From Spongiibacteraceae bacterium (GTDB lineage Bacteria; Pseudomonadota; Gammaproteobacteria; Pseudomonadales; Dasaniaceae): a DNA stretch of 64,000 nt. The notes below the pieces were generated by a model. The model did not search any database. It saw nothing but the letters and a program-made list of their open reading frames with translations, and was not told the origin of the DNA. Each line of letters opens with the position of its first letter. The stretch's first letter is position 1. The translations under genes and the position numbers were made by a program. The DNA is taken from assembly GCA_028280715.1 (NCBI GenBank), contig JANQLG010000003.1, positions 62,001-126,000 on the forward strand. Direction: 5' to 3'. Shown one piece after another: positions 8,879 to 18,380 of this stretch.

Positions 8879-10336
8879 TTAAGCCGATTTAAATTTACTG
8901 CGTATTGCCATAATTATTTCAGAGCGAACTGGTTGTTCTACCATCGGGCTCCAAAACAAGATAGCTGCAACTGCGATTAAAACAAAAGCTTTTATGGCTG
9001 CTGTGTAAATAGAAATTTCTAATGACTGAAACGCGGTAATTATCGCAATCGACAAGGCTATTAAAATATAGTTGTACTTGTGAGAATAAGGTATTGTGAG
9101 CTGCTTTTGGCTCCAGTACAAAATCATTAGATAGCGTATGTAAACCGAAAGCACAGTGGCCATTCCCGCGCCTAGTGCACCGAAACTGGGTATTAATAAG
9201 AAATATAATGCCAAGGCGATAATTAACGTTGCGTAGCTGCTATAGGCTATAAAAGAGGTTTTTCCTGTTGAAAGCAATCCTAGTCTGCAGTATCCAGTCC
9301 ACCCTTGGAACACGAAGGCATAGACAATAAATGGAGCAATCGGTGCTGCGTCATAATATGCGGGGTCTGCCATGACATAAATAATCTCCCAGCATATTAG
9401 CGATATACATAGTGCGCTGAATAGAAATAAAGCATTGATATTGCGAAATACGCTGGCTACTTTCTCTTTTCCATCTGCTGCCTTTAGGAGGTCATATTGC
9501 TTTGGTTCCCAATAGGTCATAAAGGGTGACCATATAAATCTAAATAGTAATTGTCCGAACTTGTACGCTAGGGCATAAAGGCCAACTTGATCTAAGCCGT
9601 GGTACAAACGAATAACATAGCGGTCACCGAAAGATATAAGGAACAAGGCAATCGATGAAAGTATTATCGGAATAGTAAAGTCTATCATCGGCTTGATAAG
9701 AGTTAAGTTCGCCGCCAAGCCGACCTTGCCGAAAGTAAATATCCCGAGAATTATAGCAGTTACAAAGCCCGCGATGATTGTGCTATAGACAACGCCCCAA
9801 TATGTCATGTCTAAAAAGACGATAAAGTAAATGTTTAGACCAAGTTGAAGCATTAATCGTATAAAACTAATCAACACAAATAGGTAGGGTCTATCTAATA
9901 TTCGTATATAAGCCAAACATACTTCATTGAAAGATGCGAAAATCAATGAAACAGAAAAAACAGCGAGCGCACTTTGGTAGTCGCTTGATCCGAATGTTAG
10001 ATCTGCCAAGGTACTTGAAAAAAGAATAAGTGAGGTAACACACAGGGCGTTTAATAAAGTTGTTATATAGATGGATGTAGTGATGACCTTACGTTTTTCT
10101 GTAATGCCTTCTGCTCTGGAATGAAATCTGAAGATTCCTGCTGTGATTCTGGCACCAAATAAAAGCGCTGCCAGGTCAACAATCATATTCAGGATTTCTA
10201 TTGTTCCGTAGTCTGATGGTGCTAGATATTGTGTGTAGATTGGCAGCATAAGAAAGCTTGCCAAGCCGCGCATAATGTTACCTGCTGCATATATAGCAGT
10301 TCCAGAAACGATCTGTTTTCCTGCTGCTGTACTCAT
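8879..10336 (-). CDS. polysaccharide flippase (Wzx-like, MOP superfamily)
   Basis: 485 residues, almost entirely hydrophobic, with 12 or more predicted membrane helices. The start GTAIYAAGNIMRGLASFLMLPIYTQYLAPSDYGTIEIL is characteristic of the RfbX/Wzx polysaccharide biosynthesis family. The protein flips the undecaprenyl-linked repeat unit from the cytosolic to the periplasmic face of the inner membrane. It lies upstream of the sulfotransferase and downstream of the O-antigen ligase-like gene on the same strand, giving a Wzx/Wzy pair. Confidence 0.9.
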   Translation of the reverse strand: MSTAAGKQIVSGTAIYAAGNIMRGLASFLMLPIYTQYLAPSDYGTIEILNMIVDLAALLFGARITAGIFRFHSRAEGITEKRKVITTSIYITTLLNALCVTSLILFSSTLADLTFGSSDYQSALAVFSVSLIFASFNEVCLAYIRILDRPYLFVLISFIRLMLQLGLNIYFIVFLDMTYWGVVYSTIIAGFVTAIILGIFTFGKVGLAANLTLIKPMIDFTIPIILSSIALFLISFGDRYVIRLYHGLDQVGLYALAYKFGQLLFRFIWSPFMTYWEPKQYDLLKAADGKEKVASVFRNINALFLFSALCISLICWEIIYVMADPAYYDAAPIAPFIVYAFVFQGWTGYCRLGLLSTGKTSFIAYSSYATLIIALALYFLLIPSFGALGAGMATVLSVYIRYLMILYWSQKQLTIPYSHKYNYILIALSIAIITAFQSLEISIYTAAIKAFVLIAVAAILFWSPMVEQPVRSEIIMAIRSKFKSA

Positions 10337-10535
10337 CTTTCGCTTCTATTTAAATGTATCTCAAAGATATTGATTAAAAATATAGGGTTTTTGATTCTCG
10401 GTGGTATGTTAAATGATATTGCTATTAAACATTGCGGATGCAAATTTGTTGTTGACAAAATATTGTCCATTTCATTCTTAATTATATAGTCCATAGAAGA
10501 TCCGGAATTTAAAATCTATAGGAATGGGTGCGGAT

Positions 10536-11816
10536 TTATTTTTTTGCTGATTCTGAATTCATCATTACTGTATTGTAGAAACAGCTAACAAACGCAGCAT
10601 GAATCCAAATGTAAGGGTAATAAAGAACAGTTACGAAGGAAGCGCTAACAATCAAACCGATCATGGCGCCGTCTAGCCCGTTAGACATCATGTATTCGTA
10701 GCGCTTGTCAGGGTCGCCCTTCGTCAGTTTTCTTACTCTCACATTTAAGCGGAACATAGCAAAAAAAATCATTATCAGTGCGAATAATCCAGTAAAGCCC
10801 ATTTCTGTGCCTGCTTCTATGAAAGCATTGTGCACTAAGGGGGTGCCCTCCCACTCCGGTATATAATTTTGAAGATAATAGGGCACCCAGTTTTTATAGC
10901 CGACACCGAAAATTGGGTATTTTTTCATGGTTTCAAACCCATCTTCCCAACGCTCTAAGCGGTGTTGTGATGTGTGATCCGAGCCTGAGCTTTCAAATCT
11001 TGACTTTGACTCCTCTGGAATAACGCTCCAGACAATGGCAAAGAGTACACACATACCTATTAACGTTCGTACAAAGTACTTTGATATTCTTAATCCCCAT
11101 AGTGCCGACGCGATAACACCGACTAAAGCACCTCGAGACGAGGATGCAACGACTGATCCTATTGCCGTAAAGGGCATTAAGTAGAAAAATCTCCTGGTCC
11201 ATTTTCCCCAGTCCAATCGCAAAGCAATAATGAACGCAGTGATCATAGGGATAAAAATAGTAAGCTGTATGCCGAATTCTCCAGAGTTATGAAACCAACC
11301 TGGCCCACCTGTAACTCCCCAGTTGGTGAATGCAAAACCACGCGATGCCCAAGAAATAAATCCGTGTTGAGTCATCTTGAAATTACATAAAAAATACAAG
11401 ACTAAAAATATAAAAAATCTTTCGCGTGTAGTCACTGAACGAACAATGCCAAAATAAATAGGAATCCAAGCAAAATAAAGATCCCATTTTTCAAAGGCGA
11501 GGGAAGAATCAATAGCGAAAAACATTGAGAGTAAAACGACAATAGAGAAAAATATAATGTATCCATCAATTAGATTTAATGGGTGCTTTTTTTCAGAGTT
11601 TACAAATGTTAGCAAAATGGTTCCGTAAGCAAACATGGCTGACCACGGAAAAAATGCTATATATGTATAAATTTGTTGAGGACGAACATACTCAAAAAAT
11701 AGAAAGCTGCATGCGAAGATAAACATCAGTGGCTGTGCTTTGGTAAAGGCCACCATATCTTTAATGTTGAGCTTTTTTAGTTGCTCAAATGTAACTTCGT
11801 GCTTTTCTTTAGGCAT
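10536..11816 (-). CDS. O-antigen polymerase/ligase family membrane protein (Wzy/WaaL-like)
   Basis: 426 residues with about ten hydrophobic segments. The family signature is visible: SSSRGALVGVIASALWG, then a long periplasmic loop with FGVGYKNWVPYYLQ and VHNAFIEAGTEMGFTGLFAL. These residues belong to the Wzy_C domain, which polymerises or ligates undecaprenyl-linked oligosaccharides on the periplasmic side. With the flippase next to it, polymerase (Wzy) is the likelier role. Ligase cannot be excluded. The start at ATG 11816 lacks a strong ribosome site. Confidence 0.83.
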   Translation of the reverse strand: MPKEKHEVTFEQLKKLNIKDMVAFTKAQPLMFIFACSFLFFEYVRPQQIYTYIAFFPWSAMFAYGTILLTFVNSEKKHPLNLIDGYIIFFSIVVLLSMFFAIDSSLAFEKWDLYFAWIPIYFGIVRSVTTRERFFIFLVLYFLCNFKMTQHGFISWASRGFAFTNWGVTGGPGWFHNSGEFGIQLTIFIPMITAFIIALRLDWGKWTRRFFYLMPFTAIGSVVASSSRGALVGVIASALWGLRISKYFVRTLIGMCVLFAIVWSVIPEESKSRFESSGSDHTSQHRLERWEDGFETMKKYPIFGVGYKNWVPYYLQNYIPEWEGTPLVHNAFIEAGTEMGFTGLFALIMIFFAMFRLNVRVRKLTKGDPDKRYEYMMSNGLDGAMIGLIVSASFVTVLYYPYIWIHAAFVSCFYNTVMMNSESAKK

Positions 11817-12243
11817 TATTGAAATTAGTCAGAATTACTATGGATTCAACAGTTGCTATTTCCTGGTTAAAAGAAGCTTGCGACATCAGCCTGCCTCTAA
11901 TGTTATGACATATTGCGTTTTTTGGAGGTTTCTCTCATAAGGCTATCGCTAATAAAGAGGTTCAATCTCCGGTGTGCAGATATCGGCCTACATATCATGC
12001 AATAATAGGTTATACCTATTGATCGATGGCGTATTTTAGCTTGCTTTGCTTATATGATGTAGTCTTCTGGCCTAGGTTATGCGGTAATATGCCGTAATTT
12101 TGCAGCTAATCCCTTCTATGAATTGAGTCAGATGTATTTTAGTCTGTCGGGTTTCAACTGGGGCATCAGAAATGTGTCCTGTTAGAATGAGTAAGTGCCG
12201 AAAACTCTGATTATTGGCTATATGAATTACTGGAATTTAGATA
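11817..12243. other. divergent intergenic region with a palindrome
   Basis: This 427-base gap separates the leftward ligase gene from the rightward GT4 gene, so promoters for both should lie here. The only structured element I see is a perfect 7+3+7 inverted repeat at 12004-12020. No gene was recognised. Confidence 0.4.
12004..12020. promoter_or_regulatory. perfect inverted repeat, candidate operator
   Basis: AATAGGT-TAT-ACCTATT is a perfect palindrome with a three-base centre in a divergent promoter region. Its size suits a dimeric repressor or activator site. No regulator gene is adjacent, so the assignment is only suggestive. Confidence 0.3.
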
Positions 12244-13479
12244 ATGGGTTTACGAAAGAGCAGGGTATTTTTTATAGAATTTGGCATAGGCTTTGGTGGT
12301 TCAGTTGTAAGCTTATCCGAGCTTATTAAAGGATTTGAAAAGCTTGATGTGGTGATACCTACTGTGCTTACATTTCAAGAATCACATGTCATTGAAGGTT
12401 TATTTTCTGACCAGGTAAAATTGCTTAATCATAATCGCTTATTTAGCTATAGAAGAAAAAGTGACTTTAGCCAGTGGGTAGATAGCAAAGCATTTTTGAG
12501 TACCTTTAAATCGTCACTTTTAAAGATCTATGCATTTTTAGACACGGTCCATGATTATTATCTCAGCGTTTTGCTTGCCATATTATTCAAGTCCAATAAA
12601 GCTGAAATAGTACATCTTAATAACGGTTATCAAAAACCAGCTATTCGGGCTGCGCGTTGGTTAAATCTGCCCTGTTTTGTCCATATGCGTGGTTTTCCCA
12701 TCCATAAAGAGGGGGAAGAAAGACGCTTTGCATCGAAATTTAACAGTTATGTTTCGGGCTGTATTGGTATATCTGACGCTGTAAGCAAGGCGACCATCGA
12801 AGCGGGAGCTGATCCTGTTAAAATGGTAACAATTTTTAACCCTCTCGATATAGAGTTATATCAGAGCAGTATGAAGATGCGTAGTGTCATACGCGATCAA
12901 TATCAGCTTAATGACGAACAGTTAGTATTTGGTATTTTTGGGCGGGTTACTACATGGAAGGGGCAACTGGAATTCCTGCAGGCGGTTGAAAAAATTATTG
13001 ATCGCTGTCCAAATATGGTTGCGATGATTATCGGTGATTCTTCTGACACAGGTGATACAGACTACCATGAGAAAGTTTATCAATTAGTGGATAAACTCAG
13101 CTTAAAATGTAGGGTAATACTTACTGGCTATCAGAACCAAGTATATAACTATTACGCCGCTGTCGATGTTGTTTTGCATAATTCTACTGAGCCAGAGCCT
13201 TTTGGCAGAGTAGTCATTGAAGGGATGGCCGCTAATAATGTGATTATTGCCATGGATGAGGGGGGGCCTAAAGAAATTCTATCTCATGAAGAGGACGGGA
13301 TTTTGGTAGAGCCTCGGAATACTGAAAGATTGGCCGAAGCTCTTGAAATGGTGTATAAAAATCCAGCATTACGGGAAAAATTGTCTGCCGCTGCATTGAG
13401 GAAAGTGTCATCGGAATATCCCAACGATGCTATAGCAAATAAAGTCTATGAGTTTTATGAACGTCGTGGTGCATGGTGA
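12244..13479 (+). CDS. glycosyltransferase family 4
   Basis: 411 residues. The N-terminal FIEFGIGFGGSVVSLSEL is the glycine-rich GT4 acceptor loop; the C-terminal half has FGIFGRVTTWKGQLEFLQA, EPFGRVVIEGMAANNVIIA (E-x7-E) and GGPKEIL. This is a retaining cytosolic transferase of the polysaccharide locus. It is followed after 50 bases by a deacetylase on the same strand, so the two probably form one transcription unit. Confidence 0.88.
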   Translation: MGLRKSRVFFIEFGIGFGGSVVSLSELIKGFEKLDVVIPTVLTFQESHVIEGLFSDQVKLLNHNRLFSYRRKSDFSQWVDSKAFLSTFKSSLLKIYAFLDTVHDYYLSVLLAILFKSNKAEIVHLNNGYQKPAIRAARWLNLPCFVHMRGFPIHKEGEERRFASKFNSYVSGCIGISDAVSKATIEAGADPVKMVTIFNPLDIELYQSSMKMRSVIRDQYQLNDEQLVFGIFGRVTTWKGQLEFLQAVEKIIDRCPNMVAMIIGDSSDTGDTDYHEKVYQLVDKLSLKCRVILTGYQNQVYNYYAAVDVVLHNSTEPEPFGRVVIEGMAANNVIIAMDEGGPKEILSHEEDGILVEPRNTERLAEALEMVYKNPALREKLSAAALRKVSSEYPNDAIANKVYEFYERRGAW

Positions 13480-13529
13480 GCTTTAAATAATAGATAGACC
13501 AAGTTGCAGAAAAAAGTTGAGCTAGGGAT

Positions 13530-14561
13530 ATGTTAAAACAGCTTGTAAAAAAATCGCTCACAAGTGCGGTCAACTTTCCGGTTTTGTCGTCAGTTATGAT
13601 GCGCTTGCGACGGGATAATGTGCCTGTTTTTATGATGCACCGGATGGAAGATCTATCTCGTGGTGTTGAGGGGCATTCGGCTGATGTTCTGGCGCAAATA
13701 CTCGAGTATTTATGTCAAAATAATTATAATTTCCTATCGCTTGCTGACTTGGTTGAGGCGATAACAACTAATCAGAGTGTACCGCCGAAATCGGTCGTAT
13801 TTACAATGGATGATGGTTTTTATGATCAAGCAGATATAGCGATCCCTATATTTGAATCTTATAGTTGTCCGGTAAGTATATTTTTACTTTCAAATTTTTC
13901 ATCGGAGCAGTCCTGGCCTTGGGATTATCAGGTTGAATATATTGTTTCGAATACTGAATATGAAGCAGTTATATTCGACAGCAATTCTGTTTCCTATAAT
14001 GGCGAAGTTCAGTCGGTAAGTGGGCGTAAAGCCGCAATTGACGCGATTCGTGATCAGTTAAATAACTTAGAGATTTCGGTTGTTCTTGACGTTGTAAATC
14101 AACTTTCTAGAGACTTGAGTGTATCCACCGAAAATATTCCAGAAAGCTACGCCCCCATTACTTGGGAGCGTGCAAAATCATGTGAATCGAAATATGTAAG
14201 TTTTGGACCTCATACAGCCAATCATTGTGTCTTGAAAAGTCAAACTGATGAACGTTGTCGAGAGGAAATGGCAGCGTCCTGGCATGCATTAGAGAAGCAT
14301 TTAAAAAAGCCTTTACCCGTTATGTGCTATCCAATTGGTAAAAAAGATAAAGATTTTAGTAAGCGTGAAATGGTAATTGCGCGTGAGCTTGGTATGACGG
14401 CAGGCCTTTCTGTTAATCCAGGCTATGTTGAACTTTCTGAACAATATATAGCAGAAAATTTATATTGTTTACATCGCTTTAATGTCCCAGATAATCTTAC
14501 AGACTTTGTGCAGTTATGCAGTTGGATTGAAGTGGCCAAAGAGAAGATGCGCGGTAATTAG
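13530..14561 (+). CDS. polysaccharide deacetylase (NodB fold)
   Basis: 343 residues with an AGGGAT ribosome site. VPVFMMHRM, VVFTMDDGFYDQA (NodB motif 1, with Met in place of the usual Phe in TFDDG) and FGPHTANHCVL (metal-binding H-T-x-N-H) mark carbohydrate esterase 4. CYPIGKKDKDF corresponds to the later RxPxG/YP region. No signal peptide is obvious, so it may act in the cytosol or at the membrane on lipid-linked sugars. It would remove acetyl groups and leave free amines, consistent with a polymer that is further modified by sulfation. Confidence 0.87.
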   Translation: MLKQLVKKSLTSAVNFPVLSSVMMRLRRDNVPVFMMHRMEDLSRGVEGHSADVLAQILEYLCQNNYNFLSLADLVEAITTNQSVPPKSVVFTMDDGFYDQADIAIPIFESYSCPVSIFLLSNFSSEQSWPWDYQVEYIVSNTEYEAVIFDSNSVSYNGEVQSVSGRKAAIDAIRDQLNNLEISVVLDVVNQLSRDLSVSTENIPESYAPITWERAKSCESKYVSFGPHTANHCVLKSQTDERCREEMAASWHALEKHLKKPLPVMCYPIGKKDKDFSKREMVIARELGMTAGLSVNPGYVELSEQYIAENLYCLHRFNVPDNLTDFVQLCSWIEVAKEKMRGN

Positions 14562-15323
14562 TAGCTATCGGTTTTGGCAAGATAACTATTCCTTTTTGAG
14601 TATTCCTCAGTTGTTTAGCCAATAGTGATATCCATAGGAGGGACATTATTATATGTCAGGGAGAGGCTCGGCTGCCACATCTGTGCAAAATAATTACAGC
14701 AGTGGCCATCAAAGCAAATAACCGATTATTTGCTGCAGGAAATATCAAAAAAATCAATCAGCTATGAATTAATTTGTATTATATCTATTGTCGAGACAAA
14801 AAATTGACTCAGCGTTTGGTTGGAAATGTCGTAAATAAGCAGGATATATGTGTTTTGATAAAACCAGCGGTAGACAAATATCTTAATAGTAAATATTTCA
14901 TTGTATACAAGGTAAATCAATTTTACATAAAACTAAACTACTCTTGATAAAGAGAAATATTACCTATGAGAACCTATGACAAAGTGGTAGAAAATGCGTT
15001 AAATTATCGAATGAATGATGAGTTGGGTGTGCTCCGTATTTTTACAAGCCATATCATTCTTGGAAGAAATGGGCTTTAAGGAATACCAATGGACTGATCC
15101 CCCGCTATCTACTTAATGAAATAGATTTCATTTAAATCACTCATCAACAAAAAAACAGATTGAATACATTGTATAACCAGACTTATGAGTGTTTGGGCTA
15201 GAGGGCTTTGAATTTAAATAAAGCCTTTGACGAGGTGCTGGTGTGCCGAGTTATCGAATTTGCCGGTTTTGTGTTTCTACTTAATTTAGTTTTAAAAGTT
15301 ATAGGTAATTTGGGGAAGGATAA
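14562..15323. other. 762-base AT-rich intergenic region with a possible decayed gene
   Basis: No intact gene is visible. One short stretch (14966-15135) has protein-like text split over two frames and is listed separately. The rest is AT-rich and shows no recognisable element. Confidence 0.4.
14966..15135 (+). pseudogene. possible remnant of a frameshifted gene, unidentified
   Basis: From ATG 14966 the first frame reads MRTYDKVVENALNYRMNDEL and stops near 15080. A second frame across 15030-15135 reads PYFYKPYHSWKKWALRN and then NGLIPRYLLNEIDFI before a stop. A single indel near 15027-15040 would join them into about 57 residues. The composition looks protein-like, but I recognise no family and the length is short, so chance is possible. 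Confidence 0.2.
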
Positions 15324-16160
15324 ATGATTAAAGGCTTCGTAAAGCTTTGCCTTTTTTGGTTGGTTTCGGTCATTAGTGTTGCTGCTTTTGGCGAAGATGC
15401 GACGGGGAAACATCTGTTTATCTTATCCGGTCAATCTAATATGCACTTGCTTGACCCGCGTATCTCATTTGTACCGATGGTAGAGCGTGAATTTGGAAAA
15501 GAAAATGTCATAGTGATTAAAACCTCTCACAGCGGTTTTCCAATTCGCCGTTGGCATAAAGATTGGCATGATAGCGAAGGTAGTGTGATTAGCTTCCGTG
15601 GGCCAACAAATGAAATGCTGCGGGAAAAATACGAAATGCTTAAGCGCCTTATTAGGCAGGCAATGGCCGGGGAAGAACTAAACCCCTGGGGTGAATTTCA
15701 TGAGGAGATTGTAGAGCGTATTAATGTAGAAGTCGGTGAGCAAAAATTAGCTTCTGCCACATTTGTTTGGATGCATGGAGAACGTGATGCACGTGAATCC
15801 TATGCGGATGTATATGCTGAAAGTCTTGCCGGCCTGCGAACACAGTTACAGCAAGACCTAGAAATGAATGTAAACTATGTTATCGGTCGAATTAGTGATT
15901 GGGATTTAAAAAGCGAAAAATACCCCGAGTGGGGGAAGATTCGAGATGTTCAAGTACAATTTGCTGAGAGTGAAAGCGGTGTAGTGTGGATTGATACAGA
16001 TGATTTAAACTCTGGCCTAGCCTCTAATGGCAAGATCTATGACAATAACCTACATTACTCTGTCGAAGGGTATAGATTACTTGGTCAGCGGTTTGCTGAA
16101 GCTGCTATATTGTTGATAAGAGAAGAAAACTCCCAGACTGCAGGCATTGCCAGTCCATAA
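15324..16160 (+). CDS. secreted SGNH/sialate-O-acetylesterase-like esterase
   Basis: 278 residues with a GAAGGA ribosome site. The first 23 or so residues form a Sec signal peptide (LCLFWLVSVISVAAFGED). HLFILSGQSNMHLLDP is the nucleophile-serine block of the DUF303/SASA family. VWMHGERDAR is the conserved oxyanion/His block, and LHYSVEGYRLLGQRFAEA holds the catalytic His near the C-terminus. It should hydrolyse ester groups such as O-acetyl on sugars in the periplasm or outside the cell, trimming the polysaccharide. It stands alone between two long intergenic regions. Confidence 0.8.
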   Translation: MIKGFVKLCLFWLVSVISVAAFGEDATGKHLFILSGQSNMHLLDPRISFVPMVEREFGKENVIVIKTSHSGFPIRRWHKDWHDSEGSVISFRGPTNEMLREKYEMLKRLIRQAMAGEELNPWGEFHEEIVERINVEVGEQKLASATFVWMHGERDARESYADVYAESLAGLRTQLQQDLEMNVNYVIGRISDWDLKSEKYPEWGKIRDVQVQFAESESGVVWIDTDDLNSGLASNGKIYDNNLHYSVEGYRLLGQRFAEAAILLIREENSQTAGIASP

Positions 16161-16457
16161 AGATGCTACATAAAGATGCTATATGGTTTCTTTGAATTGG
16201 TGCTGCTTATAGTGATTAGCCTTTTTAGTAAGTAGCCAGTTTTTCTTCTCAAACATGGATGCATAAGTGGTAAAAATGTTAAGAATCATTATTGTATCTT
16301 TATAAGCAAGCAAAGTTTGAATTGCGAATGTTCTCGCTAGAAATTACCTTTTAATGCAAACTCAGTTTTTCTTTGTTGGGTTTTGAGTTTGGTTGGTAAC
16401 CATTTCCTAATCTTATCAAAACATCGCGTGTCAACTTTATTGGATTAAGGTAGAACA

Positions 16458-17309
16458 TTGAACAATATCATCCCCAATTTTATCGTTGCTGGTTTTGCTA
16501 AATGCGGCTCAACTTCAATGTGCAATGTTTTGGAAGAGCATGATGATGTGGTGTTTTCCAGAGTTAAGGAGCCAAATTATTATTCGGCGCCATTAGGGCA
16601 AGCAGAGCTTACGTCATGGTATAACAGCCTGTTTGATATTGTCAGTGCTAATGATGAGCGTTTGATTGGCGAGGGCAGTGTTAGTTATACCAACCCTAAT
16701 CGAGTAGATTTCACAGTAAAGCGCATTGCGAAGGCCAATCCTGATTGCAAATTTATTTTTATGGTCAGGCATCCTATACGTAGGCTCGAGTCGGATTGGA
16801 AAATGCGTTTCAGGGAAGGTCGTTTCTCGACAGATTACGAGACTTCTTTGCGTAAACAAGCAACGCTTTTAAACCATGGCCTCTATTGGAAGGCGATCAG
16901 TAAATATTTGGAGCATTTTCCTGAGGAAAATCTACTGGTTGTATTCCTGGAAGATTTTAAAAGTGATTTTAATCGAGAAATGCTTAGAGTCTACGAGCAC
17001 TTAGGTTTGTCTCCGGAGAATGTAACGTCGCAGCCACAGCAAGCAATTAAATCGAATCAGGCGGATAATTATCGTCAGGATACCGCAATCAGTAGCGTGA
17101 TAAGGACGCTACCCCTTGAAAAAGTAACGAGTTTTTTGCCTAGAAAGCTAGTGCTTTATGTAAAAAGCAAGCTGACTCGCTCATGGGATTATGACTTGTC
17201 TTGTTCTGAAGAAATTCGTCGTGAAGCTAGTGAATTTTACAAAGAGGATGTTCGAGAGCTGTTACAATTTTGTGGAAAATCAGCCGACTTTTGGGATTTG
17301 GATAGCTAG
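16458..17309 (+). CDS. sulfotransferase (PAPS-dependent)
   Basis: 283 residues from a TTG start at 16458 with AAGG at 16447-16450. PNFIVAGFAKCGSTSMCNVL is the 5'-phosphosulfate loop, with Cys-Gly in place of the more usual Ser/Ala-Gly, and FMVRHPIRRLESDWKMRF is the 3'-phosphate motif. EPNYYS and EGSVSYTNP match heparan/NodH-type sulfotransferases. It is predicted to sulfate the exopolysaccharide. The next gene converges on it. Confidence 0.85.
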   Translation: MNNIIPNFIVAGFAKCGSTSMCNVLEEHDDVVFSRVKEPNYYSAPLGQAELTSWYNSLFDIVSANDERLIGEGSVSYTNPNRVDFTVKRIAKANPDCKFIFMVRHPIRRLESDWKMRFREGRFSTDYETSLRKQATLLNHGLYWKAISKYLEHFPEENLLVVFLEDFKSDFNREMLRVYEHLGLSPENVTSQPQQAIKSNQADNYRQDTAISSVIRTLPLEKVTSFLPRKLVLYVKSKLTRSWDYDLSCSEEIRREASEFYKEDVRELLQFCGKSADFWDLDS

Positions 17310-17414
17310 TTTCTATTCCGTTATCAGTAATGAAAATAGACTTTCTCGTTGGTAGATTTAGTCAGTATCGTTCCAGGTGATCCTGCGTAAGCTAAACAAA
17401 TATTTTTGAATTTA

Positions 17415-18311
17415 TTACTTATTGTACTCCGGCCATTCCGGAAATTCGCGGCCTGTTAACCTTTTTAAATCCTGCGTTTGAGAACGAAAGTGTTCTAACA
17501 ATTCTTGCTGTATTTTATTGATCTTATCCGCTTGAACAGATTTGTCGATAGGCTTATAGGCAGAAGATTTTGCTGCATTTTTCAGAAAACTCGGTACTAA
17601 TGGCGAAAGTATATTCCAGGTTTTAGAGTGCTGAATTTTATTCAATAATCCTTTGCCTGATGCTCCAGTCATTTGATCTGGCGCAGCATTAAAAGCTTCC
17701 TCTATATTAGAAAGCTCAACGTCTGTGTTTAACCCGAGCCATTGACATATATCTTTTGTTACCTGTCCGGGGGCTGTAACCAACTCTTCAAAGGTAAGAA
17801 TATAAATCTGTTCTTTGGGGAACAGTTCGTAGTATTGCTCAAGCTGTAACGCGTAATTCGAGAAATCTAAATAGTTTGAATTGCGCTGGATGGCGACATC
17901 AATATCGTTTACTTCGCCACCTGAATGATGTGCTCTTACTTGGTGCCAGTAGTGGCTGACAAGACGTTTAAACGGATTTCGCATTGTATAAATAAGGCGA
18001 ACATTTGGATTGTACTCATAGATACGTTTGGCTACGCCTGAAAATTCGGGGAACTTTGTATAGTGAGTGGACGATTCTCCGTAGTAGCTGAAATCTTTCC
18101 CGGTAGGAAATAATTCGTGATACCAATCAAAGCCTCGTGACCAGGTCATTTGTTCAACAAAGAAACCAGGTTCCTTCTCATTAGACATGGAGATTAAAGG
18201 GTGCTCGTTTAAATACTCATGTACAGAGGTTGTACCTGATTTCATGGCCCCAATGACCAATAGGTTTACTTTTGGATCCAAAATTTTGTTCTCAGTATTG
18301 TTAGAAAGCAT
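17415..18311 (-). CDS. sulfotransferase (PAPS-dependent)
   Basis: 298 residues. LLVIGAMKSGTTSVHEYLNE is the PAPS 5'-phosphosulfate loop, KEPGFFVEQ and GESSTHYTKFP are family blocks, and YTMRNPFKRLVSHYWHQVR is the 3'-phosphate site. This third sulfotransferase differs clearly from the other two, so each probably has its own acceptor position. It lies 69 bases downstream of the aminotransferase on the same strand. Confidence 0.86.
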   Translation of the reverse strand: MLSNNTENKILDPKVNLLVIGAMKSGTTSVHEYLNEHPLISMSNEKEPGFFVEQMTWSRGFDWYHELFPTGKDFSYYGESSTHYTKFPEFSGVAKRIYEYNPNVRLIYTMRNPFKRLVSHYWHQVRAHHSGGEVNDIDVAIQRNSNYLDFSNYALQLEQYYELFPKEQIYILTFEELVTAPGQVTKDICQWLGLNTDVELSNIEEAFNAAPDQMTGASGKGLLNKIQHSKTWNILSPLVPSFLKNAAKSSAYKPIDKSVQADKINKIQQELLEHFRSQTQDLKRLTGREFPEWPEYNK

Positions 18312-18380
18312 CTAAATTCGATATCAATCGTGTAATTATAACTATGATTTGTTTTATTTACCTCGCCAAATTCAAGGCGC

